Assembly (NCBI GenBank): GCA_016783355.1
Contig: JADHWR010000075.1
Location: 1 to 5,211, forward strand
Reading direction: 5' to 3'
Length of the DNA stretch: 5,211 nt
Origin: Candidatus Omnitrophota bacterium
GTDB lineage: Bacteria; Omnitrophota; Gorgyraeia; Gygaellales; JAHJCI01
In this document: piece after piece, positions 1 to 4,831 of the stretch
Layout of the letters: the number at the start of each line of letters is the position of its first letter
How positions within the stretch are numbered: the first letter of the stretch is position 1
Notes under the pieces: model-generated
The model's input: only the letters and a program-made list of their open reading frames with translations
Databases searched by the model: none
What the model was told of the DNA's origin: nothing
Made by a program: the position numbers and the translations under genes

Positions 1-86
1 TTATCTAAATCAACTTGCTTAGATAAAAAAAACAAAATACCTGCGCTAATACCGACCCTGATTAAAATAGATATTGTTTTACGCAC
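1..86 (-). CDS. N-terminus of a probable multi-pass membrane protein (flippase-like / LPG synthase TM family), partial
   Basis: A GTG at 84-86 opens a frame that stays open to the window edge (28 codons). It reads MRKTISILIRVGISAGILFF followed by LSKQVDLD. A short basic start, one hydrophobic helix (about residues 5-21) and a 'KQVDL' segment after it are seen at the N-terminus of the lysylphosphatidylglycerol synthase TM-region / flippase-like family of integral membrane proteins. The family assignment is an inference from this short stretch only. The start lies 14 nt after the lipA stop, so the gene is probably the next member of the same transcript. No strong Shine-Dalgarno sequence precedes it. 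The rest of the gene lies outside the window. It could also be any other protein beginning with a membrane anchor. Confidence 0.5.
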   Translation of the reverse strand, partial: MRKTISILIRVGISAGILFFLSKQVDLD

Positions 87-100
87 TTTTTCACTATACG

Positions 101-991
101 CTACCCGCTCTGCGCTATGCGCTTTAAGCGATAATATACCTCTGGTGCTTGGTAGGATGTACGCGCTAAAGGCGAAGAGAGAACCACCTTAAACCCCAAA
201 TTCAAAGCAGTAGCCCTATAACTTTGGAATTGCTCAAGGGGAATGAATTCTTTCACCGGATAATGCCTTGGCGTAGGGGCAAGATATTGACCTAAAACTA
301 GAATATCACAACCCACGCCGAGTAAATCCTCCATAACCCGGATAACCTCTCCTGCTTTCTCTCCCATGCCCAAAAGCAGCGATGATTTAGTAATTAAGTT
401 GGGATTGAGTTTTTTTGCTTCGGCAAGAACTCTTAAGGAACGCTGATAGCGGGCTCCCTTGCGTATCTTAAGATATAATCGTGGTACTGTCTCTAGATTA
501 TGAGCTAAAACATCCGGTTGAGCGGCAACTACCCGGACCAATGCAACCCCGCGAAAATCAGGAATAAGAAGCTCTATGCCTATATCCCTTTTATAATTGC
601 GGATCAGGTAAATCGTTTGGCTAAATTGCCCTGAGCCCTGGTCGCTTAAATCATCACGAGTTACAGAAGTGATAATTACGAAATTAAGCTGAAGTTCCTT
701 TATTAATTTTAGGATCCGGTAAGGCTCTTCTTTATCAAGAGGAGGTGGTTTACCTTTAAGCTTCTCTACTGCACAAAACTGACAATTACGCGTACAACAT
801 CTACCGAGAATAATAAATGCGAGAGTATTCGCCTTCAAGCAACGGGACCAATTCGGACACCTTGCCTCCAGGCAAACCGTATTTATCCCTTGCTTTCTTA
901 AAGAGTCTAGCTTCTTCAGTATTTGCCTATCAGGGATATTCTGCCTAAGCCATTCAGGAAGCCGATTCTTTCTTGAGGCGATTTTTCTCAT
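101..991 (-). CDS. lipA: Lipoyl synthase (radical SAM)
   Basis: LipA inserts two sulfur atoms into protein-bound octanoyl groups to make the lipoyl cofactor of 2-oxoacid dehydrogenases and the glycine cleavage H protein; it acts in the cytoplasm. All hallmark motifs are visible (numbered from the ATG, 296 aa, a normal length). The auxiliary 4Fe-4S cluster motif CX4CX5C is at Cys40/45/51. The radical SAM motif CX3CX2C is at Cys66/70/73, with an extra adjacent Cys65. Further family signatures are IPDF (143-146), HNLETV (164-169), TKSSLLLGMGE (201-211), LGQYLAPT (233-240) and the C-terminal RTSY (277-280), whose serine is the expected ligand of the auxiliary cluster. The start is ATG at 989-991. 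A TTG directly before it (992-994) is a real alternative, because an AAAGG lies 9 nt upstream of the TTG and 12 nt upstream of the ATG. The start lies inside the 3' end of panD (about 38 nt overlap), suggesting co-translation. No lipB or lplA is visible here. Confidence 0.95.
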   Translation of the reverse strand: MRKIASRKNRLPEWLRQNIPDRQILKKLDSLRKQGINTVCLEARCPNWSRCLKANTLAFIILGRCCTRNCQFCAVEKLKGKPPPLDKEEPYRILKLIKELQLNFVIITSVTRDDLSDQGSGQFSQTIYLIRNYKRDIGIELLIPDFRGVALVRVVAAQPDVLAHNLETVPRLYLKIRKGARYQRSLRVLAEAKKLNPNLITKSSLLLGMGEKAGEVIRVMEDLLGVGCDILVLGQYLAPTPRHYPVKEFIPLEQFQSYRATALNLGFKVVLSSPLARTSYQAPEVYYRLKRIAQSG

Positions 992-1331
992 CAACAGAAA
1001 TAACCTTTGCTTTTAACTCGCGGGCTTGGTATTCATCAACCAAGCAATAAGAAAGGATGCTTATCTCATCGCCCACAAAAGCACTACGCGCGGCCGGTCC
1101 ATTCAGGCAAATCATCCCTGAATCTTCCTTGCCGCTGATTGCGTATGTCTCAATGCGCTGGCCGTTATTCAAATTCAATACCTCAACCTTCTCTCCCTCA
1201 AGAATATCTGCGGCTTTCATAATCCGACAGTCAATGGTAATACTGCCTGAATAATAAAGCTCCACTTCCGTAACCCTGGCTCGATGAATCTTGGATTTTA
1301 AAATAGTACGTAGCATTTTTAATGAACGCAT
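954..1331 (-). CDS. panD: Aspartate 1-decarboxylase (pyruvoyl-dependent)
   Basis: PanD decarboxylates L-aspartate to beta-alanine for pantothenate and CoA synthesis. The proenzyme cleaves itself at Gly-Ser to create a pyruvoyl group. The core begins MLRTILKSKIHRARVTEVEL and aligns without gaps to E. coli PanD over the active site: Lys9, Tyr22, Gly24-Ser25 (in YYSGSI), Arg54, Thr57, Tyr58 and Asn72 of the E. coli numbering are all present. Add 5 for positions in this 125-aa protein. Two starts are possible. ATG at 1329-1331 gives five extra residues (MRSLK) and has GAGGG 7 nt upstream. ATG at 1314-1316 matches the usual family N-terminus but has no ribosome site. I chose the first. The frame stays open further upstream to a GTG near 1412, but that part translates a palindrome and is unlikely to be protein. 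The stop overlaps the start of lipA. Other pantothenate genes (panB, panC) are not in the window. Confidence 0.93.
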   Translation of the reverse strand: MRSLKMLRTILKSKIHRARVTEVELYYSGSITIDCRIMKAADILEGEKVEVLNLNNGQRIETYAISGKEDSGMICLNGPAARSAFVGDEISILSYCLVDEYQARELKAKVISVDEKNRLKKESAS

Positions 1332-1333
1332 AA

Positions 1334-1384
1334 CCCCGCCCTCTATGCTCCCTAAAATTATGCTTCCTTGCTTAGAGGGCTGGG
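1334..1384 (-). promoter_or_regulatory. Hairpin in front of panD that includes its ribosome site
   Basis: GCCCTCTA (1338-1345) and TAGAGGGC (1373-1380) are perfect 8-nt complementary arms with a 27-nt loop. After one mismatch the stem continues for three more pairs (CCC 1334-1336 with GGG 1382-1384). In the minus-strand transcript the 3' arm carries GAGGG, the likely panD Shine-Dalgarno sequence, and ends close to the start codon. Folding would hide the site. No ligand-binding domain is recognised, so a regulatory role is an inference; it may also simply be a repeat. Confidence 0.45.
1339..1343 (-). promoter_or_regulatory. Ribosome binding site of panD (GAGGG)
   Basis: On the minus strand GAGGG ends 7 nt before the ATG at 1331 and decides between the two possible panD starts. 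The same bases form part of the 3' arm of a hairpin (1334-1384), so access to this site may depend on RNA folding. Confidence 0.55.
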
Positions 1385-1391
1385 TAAGTTC

Positions 1392-1469
1392 GACCAACAA
1401 ACTTATGTTCACCCCGTTTAGAAATCAAAGATTTTTAACGGGGTTCACTTCGTTCCATAAGTTTGGGTC
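1392..1469. repeat. Large interrupted palindrome at the 3' end of the DJ-1-like gene
   Basis: The inner arms CCCCGTT (1412-1418) and AACGGGG (1437-1443) enclose a further weak stem (GAAATC / GATTTT) around AAA. The outer arms AAACTTATG (1399-1407) and CATAAGTTT (1456-1464) are perfect, extend one more pair (C1398-G1465), and after a 2-nt bulge are followed by GACC / GGTC (1392-1395, 1466-1469). The whole can fold into one long hairpin. It begins inside the last codons of the DJ-1-like gene, supplies its stop codon, and ends before panD. It looks like a dispersed palindromic element (REP-like) rather than a classical terminator, because no T-run follows on the minus strand. A single copy cannot prove that it is dispersed. 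Confidence 0.6.
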
Positions 1470-2110
1470 TCACTTAAAGCCTTGGCGATCTCTCTGCCAA
1501 ATTCATTTACTGCTGCGGGTCCCGAGGCAGTAATAATATTTTCGTCTTTTTCTACAGCTTTTGTTGTATAAATTGCACCTTCTGCTTCCAATTTCTCAGC
1601 CAAATAAGGAGAAATCGTCGCCCTCTTATTTTTTAACAAACCGGCCTTGACCAGAGTAAGCGGAGCAATACATATTGCTGCCACTAACTTATTAGCCGAA
1701 TAAGCATCACGGGCAATCTTATGAGCAATTGGATCATTCCAATAGGTGCTTGCGCCACCGCCTCCAATAAAAATAATCGCGTTAAAATCCTGTACATTTA
1801 TATCCTGTAGGGTCATCTCGGGCATAAACTTTGCTCCCAGCATCCCCGAAGCCTCCCCCTTTATCCTTGAGGCTACCTTTACCATTATCCCCGCTTGCTC
1901 TAAAATCCTCTTTGGCTGTAGTAATTCCTCATCGCGAAAATTATTTTGAGGAATAATCATTACCACGCTCTTCCTCGCTTCATCTGCTTGCCCGGCTACA
2001 AACTTTGTTTCTGGCGGCTCTTGAGCAAAACAAAAAGTTAAAAACCCTGCTAAGATCAAAAAGGACAAAAAAACGGTCAAAGTTTTAAAAGTTAATTTTT
2101 TTATCATCAT
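1445..2110 (-). CDS. Exported DJ-1/PfpI family protein
   Basis: A 221-aa protein with an N-terminal signal peptide: basic MMIKK, a hydrophobic core (about residues 8-26) and a probable cleavage after FCFA (residue 29). The mature part has the DJ-1/PfpI fold pattern: a first beta strand SVVMIIPQ (48-55), the conserved acidic residue in FRDEEL (Glu61 or Glu62), GGGG at 116-119 on the strand FIGGGG, and the nucleophile elbow AAICIAP with Cys147, then KAGLLKNKRAT. The residue after the cysteine is Ile, not the His of PfpI-type proteases, so protease activity is doubtful. The family includes chaperones, glyoxalases, deglycases and amidotransferase-like proteins, and the substrate cannot be told from sequence. 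The start overlaps the ackA stop as ATGA with GGGGAT just upstream, so translation is probably coupled to ackA. The last ten or so codons (SETQTYGTK) lie in a palindromic repeat and are probably not part of the ancestral protein. Confidence 0.85.
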   Translation of the reverse strand: MMIKKLTFKTLTVFLSFLILAGFLTFCFAQEPPETKFVAGQADEARKSVVMIIPQNNFRDEELLQPKRILEQAGIMVKVASRIKGEASGMLGAKFMPEMTLQDINVQDFNAIIFIGGGGASTYWNDPIAHKIARDAYSANKLVAAICIAPLTLVKAGLLKNKRATISPYLAEKLEAEGAIYTTKAVEKDENIITASGPAAVNEFGREIAKALSETQTYGTK

Positions 2111-3171
2111 CTATCCCCATAGACTAATTGATAGGTTTTATGGGCAATCATTAATTCTTCTCGTGTAGGAATAACCAAAATGCGCGGCTTAGTCTTTAAA
2201 TGCGAAAAAAGCCTTGAGCAAATCCTACGCCTTATGCCGCGCTGATGTTCGCCAATACCGGCAGTAAATATAAGCGCATCGCAACCACCTAAAATTGCCA
2301 GATAAGCGCCAATGTATTTTCTAATCCGATAGATAAAGATATCGATCGCCAATTTTGCCCGCCGATTCCCTTCTTTAACTTTTCTTTGTAATTGACGCAT
2401 ATCATTGCTTATGCCGGAGATACCCTTGAGACCGCTTTGCTTATTCAGAATATTATCTACCTTTTCAATGCGCCATCCCCGATCACGCACAAGATACGTA
2501 ATTATCGCCGGATCAATATCTCCGCAGCGCGTACCCATAATTAAGCCCTCTAAGGGGGTAAAGCCCATACTTGTATCAATCGCCCGACCTCCTTTTATTG
2601 CCGTAATGCTGCAGCCATTGCCTAAATGGCAGGTAATTATCTTCAGCTTCCTCAGGGGCTGCTTTAAAACCGCGCTGGACTTTCTGGCTATGTATTCATG
2701 GCTTGTGCCATGAAAACCATACCTTCTTATACCCAGCCTCTGATAAAATTCATAAGGCAGGCCGTAAATATAAGCGAAATCGGGTAAGTGCGAATAAAAG
2801 GCTGTATCAAAAACAGCAACTTGAGAAATCCCTTCGCCAAGAAGACGGCGGGCGGCGATTATCCCCTCAAGGTTAGCAGGATTATGCAAAGGAGCAAGCT
2901 TAGAGCAAGCCCGAATTTTCGATATAACCTCTTTATCGATTAAGACAGGTTTCTGAAATTTTTCGCCTCCATGTACTAAACGATGCCCGACAGCATCAAC
3001 CTCGCCTACCCTGCTCAGGATCATCTTTAATCCTGAGTAATGATCCTTAATCTTAGTGCCCTTCTCTGCGATATGCTCAATCGCCCCCTTAATTAAGCTC
3101 CTCTCCTTGGGCATAGTGAATAATTCATATTTTAACGAAGAGCTACCGCAGTTGATAATCAAAATCTTCAT
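2107..3171 (-). CDS. ackA: Acetate kinase
   Basis: AckA converts acetyl phosphate + ADP to acetate + ATP in the cytoplasm, the energy-conserving step of acetate fermentation, and is reversible. Signatures: NCGSSSLKY (Asn7, Ser10, Ser12, Lys14, same numbers as the Methanosarcina enzyme), GHRLVHGGE with Arg64 (= Arg91), FDTAF with Asp122 (= Asp148), YGFHGTSH with His154 (= His180), CHLGNGCS (181-188), GTRCGDIDP with Arg215 (= Arg241), FTAGIGE (302-308), and PTREELMIA near the C-terminus with the metal-binding Glu (= Glu384). At 354 aa it is about 45-50 residues shorter than typical AckA. Roughly 27 residues are missing between Lys14 and Arg64, and about 20 between GIGE and PTREE. The usual GIGEN reads GIGEH here. 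The ATG at 3169-3171 is the only plausible start (an in-frame stop lies upstream), yet no Shine-Dalgarno sequence is visible. The gene lies 35 nt after pta and overlaps the DJ-1-like gene by 4 nt. Confidence 0.95.
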   Translation of the reverse strand: MKILIINCGSSSLKYELFTMPKERSLIKGAIEHIAEKGTKIKDHYSGLKMILSRVGEVDAVGHRLVHGGEKFQKPVLIDKEVISKIRACSKLAPLHNPANLEGIIAARRLLGEGISQVAVFDTAFYSHLPDFAYIYGLPYEFYQRLGIRRYGFHGTSHEYIARKSSAVLKQPLRKLKIITCHLGNGCSITAIKGGRAIDTSMGFTPLEGLIMGTRCGDIDPAIITYLVRDRGWRIEKVDNILNKQSGLKGISGISNDMRQLQRKVKEGNRRAKLAIDIFIYRIRKYIGAYLAILGGCDALIFTAGIGEHQRGIRRRICSRLFSHLKTKPRILVIPTREELMIAHKTYQLVYGDR

Positions 3172-3202
3172 ATTTTGTTTTATGCTTAAGCAACAACATT
3201 AA

Positions 3203-3216
3203 ACAATCATGATTGT
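3203..3216. repeat. Short perfect palindrome at the pta stop codon
   Basis: ACAATCATGATTGT is a perfect 14-bp dyad that contains the TGA stop of pta, in the 35-nt gap before ackA. It is too short, and lacks a T-run, to be a terminator. It could be a weak protein-binding site or chance. Confidence 0.3.
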
Positions 3217-4166
3217 GCTCTAATTGCCGTTACAGCAATGCACCCCACAATATCCTCAACCGAAGAACCTCGAGATAAATCACTGCAGGGCCGATTCAAT
3301 CCCAAAATTATTGGTCCAATTGCCCGTGCGCGACTAAATCTCTGTACTAACTTATAACCGATATTGCCCGCATCTAAATTAGGAAAAATGAGCACATTTG
3401 CTCTTCCTCCCAAAATAACATCTGCCTGCTTAATCCGGGCTACATCAGGAACAATTGCCGCATCAGCCTGTAATTCACCATCCACCAAAAGCTCAGGATC
3501 CATCTGACGAACAAGCTTTGTTGCCTTAGATACCCTTTCCACTATTTCTCCGCGTGCGGAACCTTTAGTAGAATAGCTCAATAAGGCAACGCGTGGGGGA
3601 TTCTCCAAAATCTCCCTGGCTAACTCAGCCGCGGATATGGCAATACTCGCCAGTTGCCGGATGTCTGGCTGGGGAACAATTCCGCAATCAGCAAAAATAA
3701 ATACCCCCTTATCCCCCCAGGAATAATCTGGTAATACCATAATAAAACAGCTGCAAGCCACTCCTAACCTAAGATTAACGCCAAGGCAACGAATTGCCGC
3801 TCGTGCCACTTCAGGCGTTGTATGAGCAGCTCCGGCAACAAATCCATCCGCAGAATTATCCCTAACCATCATTGCTGCATAATAAATAGGTTGGGAAATA
3901 ATCTCTCTGGCCTCTTTAAGGCTATTCACTTTGCCTTTACGTAAATTGAAAAAATCTTGCGCATATTTTTCTTTCATCTTGGTATCTATTTTGTCCGGCG
4001 ACAAAAGCAAAATTCGCGCAATTCCCTCTTTTTCAATAATCCCTGCTGCCTCCCTGATGCGGGAATCTTCGAATTCAGGCAGGATGATTGTTTTAGGTTG
4101 AATTTTTGCTCGTTCCTTAAGCCTCTGGATTATATCGTTCATTAGCAGAACCAGATAGGCACTCAC
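3207..4166 (-). CDS. pta: Phosphate acetyltransferase (short, single-domain type)
   Basis: Pta converts acetyl-CoA + phosphate to acetyl phosphate + CoA, feeding AckA, whose gene follows 35 nt downstream. The 319 aa contain only the PTA_PTB catalytic domain, as in Methanosarcina and Gram-positive enzymes, without the long N-terminal regulatory part of E. coli Pta. Visible signatures: KTIILPEFEDSRI (25-37), DGFVAGAAHTT (107-117), FADCGIVPQPD (158-168), SYSTKGSA (197-204), DGELQADAAI (229-238), GRANVLIFPNLDAGNIGYK (254-272), and DLSRGSSVEDI (296-306) holding the expected catalytic Ser298, Arg299 and Asp305. Two starts are possible. GTG at 4164-4166 has AGGA 6 nt upstream and adds SAYLVLL. ATG at 4140-4142 (MNDIIQRLKERA) fits the family N-terminus better but has no ribosome site. 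I give the GTG start with reservation. A promoter with an extended -10 lies about 160 nt upstream (4327-4354), and two long hairpins fill the leader. Confidence 0.94.
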   Translation of the reverse strand: MSAYLVLLMNDIIQRLKERAKIQPKTIILPEFEDSRIREAAGIIEKEGIARILLLSPDKIDTKMKEKYAQDFFNLRKGKVNSLKEAREIISQPIYYAAMMVRDNSADGFVAGAAHTTPEVARAAIRCLGVNLRLGVACSCFIMVLPDYSWGDKGVFIFADCGIVPQPDIRQLASIAISAAELAREILENPPRVALLSYSTKGSARGEIVERVSKATKLVRQMDPELLVDGELQADAAIVPDVARIKQADVILGGRANVLIFPNLDAGNIGYKLVQRFSRARAIGPIILGLNRPCSDLSRGSSVEDIVGCIAVTAIRAQS

Positions 4167-4172
4167 TTACGT

Positions 4173-4176
4173 TCCT
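4173..4176 (-). promoter_or_regulatory. Ribosome binding site favouring the GTG start of pta
   Basis: AGGA on the minus strand ends 6 nt before the GTG at 4166. The alternative ATG at 4142 has no comparable site, so this motif is the main argument for the longer Pta. Confidence 0.45.
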
Positions 4177-4194
4177 GCGCTATCTTCCTTCGGA

Positions 4195-4225
4195 CAGCCC
4201 TTGACATCTATGATGTCAAGGGCTG
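4195..4225. repeat. Perfect hairpin in the pta leader (CCCTTGACAT family)
   Basis: CAGCCCTTGACATC (4195-4208) and GATGTCAAGGGCTG (4212-4225) are perfect 14-nt complementary arms around a 3-nt loop TAT. There is no T-run on either side, so it is not an ordinary terminator. The core of the arms, CCCTTGACAT / ATGTCAAGGG, recurs in the hairpin at 4929-4976, so both are probably members of one repeat family. In the pta transcript the hairpin lies about 20 nt before the ribosome site. Confidence 0.7.
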
Positions 4226-4227
4226 GG

Positions 4228-4265
4228 TCGTATCGGAATTTCAATAAATTGGAATTCCGATACGA
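4228..4265. repeat. Near-perfect 38-bp palindrome in the pta leader
   Basis: Arms of 18 nt (4228-4245 and 4248-4265) around AA, beginning TCGTATCGGAATT and ending AATTCCGATACGA, have a single mismatch (T4241 with G4252). It lies only 2 nt from the hairpin at 4195-4225, giving two stacked strong hairpins in the leader. It could be a REP-type element, an RNA-stabilising structure or an operator dyad; the sequence alone does not decide. Confidence 0.7.
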
Positions 4266-4326
4266 TAAAATAACATAACCTCTAACTACTTGCCAACCCA
4301 ACTAGGGTATCTTTCATAGATTTATT

Positions 4327-4354
4327 ATTATAGCATTATTCTCTAACGCGGCAA
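4327..4354 (-). promoter_or_regulatory. Promoter of the pta-ackA cluster (sigma-70 type)
   Basis: On the minus strand, TTGCCG (4354-4349, four of six matches to TTGACA) is followed after 16 nt by a perfect TATAAT (4332-4327). The TATAAT is preceded by TGC, which makes it an extended -10. Transcription would begin near 4320, giving a leader of about 150 nt that includes the two hairpins at 4195-4265. This is the best promoter seen in the window and points straight into pta. Confidence 0.7.
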
Positions 4355-4453
4355 GGAAAATCAAATCTTATCTCCTATCTTTTATCTTAGCGTGGAGACT
4401 GATCCCGCACCTTGTAACCGTTCGAGGTAATTTTAAACCCATGGAAAACAACC

Positions 4454-4471
4454 CCACGGGCATGCCCGTGG
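4454..4471. repeat. Perfect 18-bp palindrome
   Basis: CCACGGGCATGCCCGTGG is a perfect GC-rich dyad without a spacer. It stands in AT-richer surroundings and has no T-run. It could be a repeat element or a dimeric protein binding site. No nearby gene start explains it: the pta promoter is about 100 bp away. Confidence 0.55.
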
Positions 4472-4476
4472 TACCT

Positions 4477-4590
4477 TTATCCCGCCGACAGCAATAGCTT
4501 CCCCCATCCAGTGACATCCCGCCGAGTGAGCTCTTTCTTCGCATTCATCCTAAGGCCTTTAGGCCGTGGTCTTCTGCGAAGGCGGGATAA
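4477..4590. repeat. Nested inverted repeat, TTATCCCGCC ... GGCGGGATAA
   Basis: The outer arms TTATCCCGCC (4477-4486) and GGCGGGATAA (4581-4590) are perfect over 10 nt. A second copy of the left arm (CATCCCGCC, 4515-4523) can pair with the same right arm. Within it lie CTTCGC (4537-4542) / GCGAAG (4576-4581) and, near the centre, the CCTAAGGCCTTTAGG near-palindrome (4549-4563). The layered arrangement suggests repeat insertion or duplication of arms. No coding content is seen. Confidence 0.5.
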
Positions 4591-4627
4591 GAATAATAAG
4601 ACCGCTGAATATAAACAAGGTGCGGGG

Positions 4628-4656
4628 TTGACAAACCTAATAAAATGTGTTAAGTT
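4628..4656 (+). promoter_or_regulatory. Promoter-like site on the plus strand
   Basis: A perfect TTGACA (4628-4633) is followed after 17 nt by TAAGTT (4651-4656), a poor -10 hexamer but preceded by TGT, which would make it an extended -10. Transcription would start near 4663 and run into the terminator at 4687-4721, or continue to the GAF gene at 5025. The weak -10 keeps confidence modest. Confidence 0.4.
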
Positions 4657-4686
4657 TTATGAGCACGCGGCTTATGGAACATTAGT

Positions 4687-4721
4687 GGTGCCCCCCGCGC
4701 AAACGCGGGGCACCTGTTTTT
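4687..4721 (+). terminator. Intrinsic (Rho-independent) terminator
   Basis: GGTGCCCCCCGCG (4687-4699) pairs with CGCGGGGCACC (4704-4714) as an 11-bp GC-rich stem with a 2-nt C bulge and a 4-nt loop, followed directly by TGTTTTT (4715-4721). The T-run lies only on the plus-strand side, so it ends rightward transcripts. No rightward gene precedes it; only the promoter-like site at 4628-4656 does. Confidence 0.65.
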
Positions 4722-4724
4722 CCG

Positions 4725-4741
4725 AGATTCCTTGGCGGAAT
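4725..4741. repeat. Small inverted repeat, GATTCC / GGAATC
   Basis: Near 4726-4731 GATTCC is mirrored by GGAATC at about 4737-4742, around a short loop, immediately after the terminator and directly before the next hairpin. It is short and could be chance. Confidence 0.3.
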
Positions 4742-4795
4742 CCCGAACCAAAAGTCCATTCATCCCCGGGCAAGCCCGGGGCTTTCTGGTTCGGG
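4742..4795. repeat. Compound GC-rich hairpin
   Basis: The outer arms CCCGAACCA (4742-4750) and TGGTTCGGG (4787-4795) are perfect over 9 nt. They continue as AAAG (4751-4754) / CTTT (4782-4785) with one bulged base. The inner arms CCCCGGGC (4764-4771) and GCCCGGGG (4774-4781) are perfect over 8 nt around AA. A 9-nt bulge lies only on the left side. There is no T-run after it. It looks like a structured repeat element. Confidence 0.6.
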
Positions 4796-4799
4796 GTAA

Positions 4800-4831
4800 A
4801 CATAATCCTTCGATTTCAGTCAGGATTATGT
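4800..4831. repeat. Perfect 10-bp hairpin, ACATAATCCT / AGGATTATGT
   Basis: Arms at 4800-4809 and 4822-4831 with a 12-nt loop. The right arm shares bases with the left arm (4826-4834) of the larger inverted repeat that ends at 4911, so in RNA the two could not form together. Confidence 0.55.

Noticed and set aside
1..26. TTATCTAA / TTAGATAA inverted repeat next to an A-run as a possible terminator
   Set aside because: For rightward transcripts no T-run follows. For leftward transcripts the T-run precedes the stem, and the sequence lies inside an open reading frame.
1332..1412. N-terminal extension of PanD starting at a GTG near 1412
   Set aside because: The extra residues translate the two palindromes. 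PanD families begin at M(L/I)RT, and a good ribosome site lies before the ATG at 1331.
1057..2713. Plus-strand open frames (1057-1254, 1291-1533, 1746-1949, 2405-2713)
   Set aside because: They are antisense shadows of panD, the DJ-1-like gene and ackA, whose minus-strand proteins have clear family motifs.
4391..4440. Possible tRNA T-arm (GTTCGAG)
   Set aside because: No complementary T-stem, anticodon arm or acceptor stem surrounds it.
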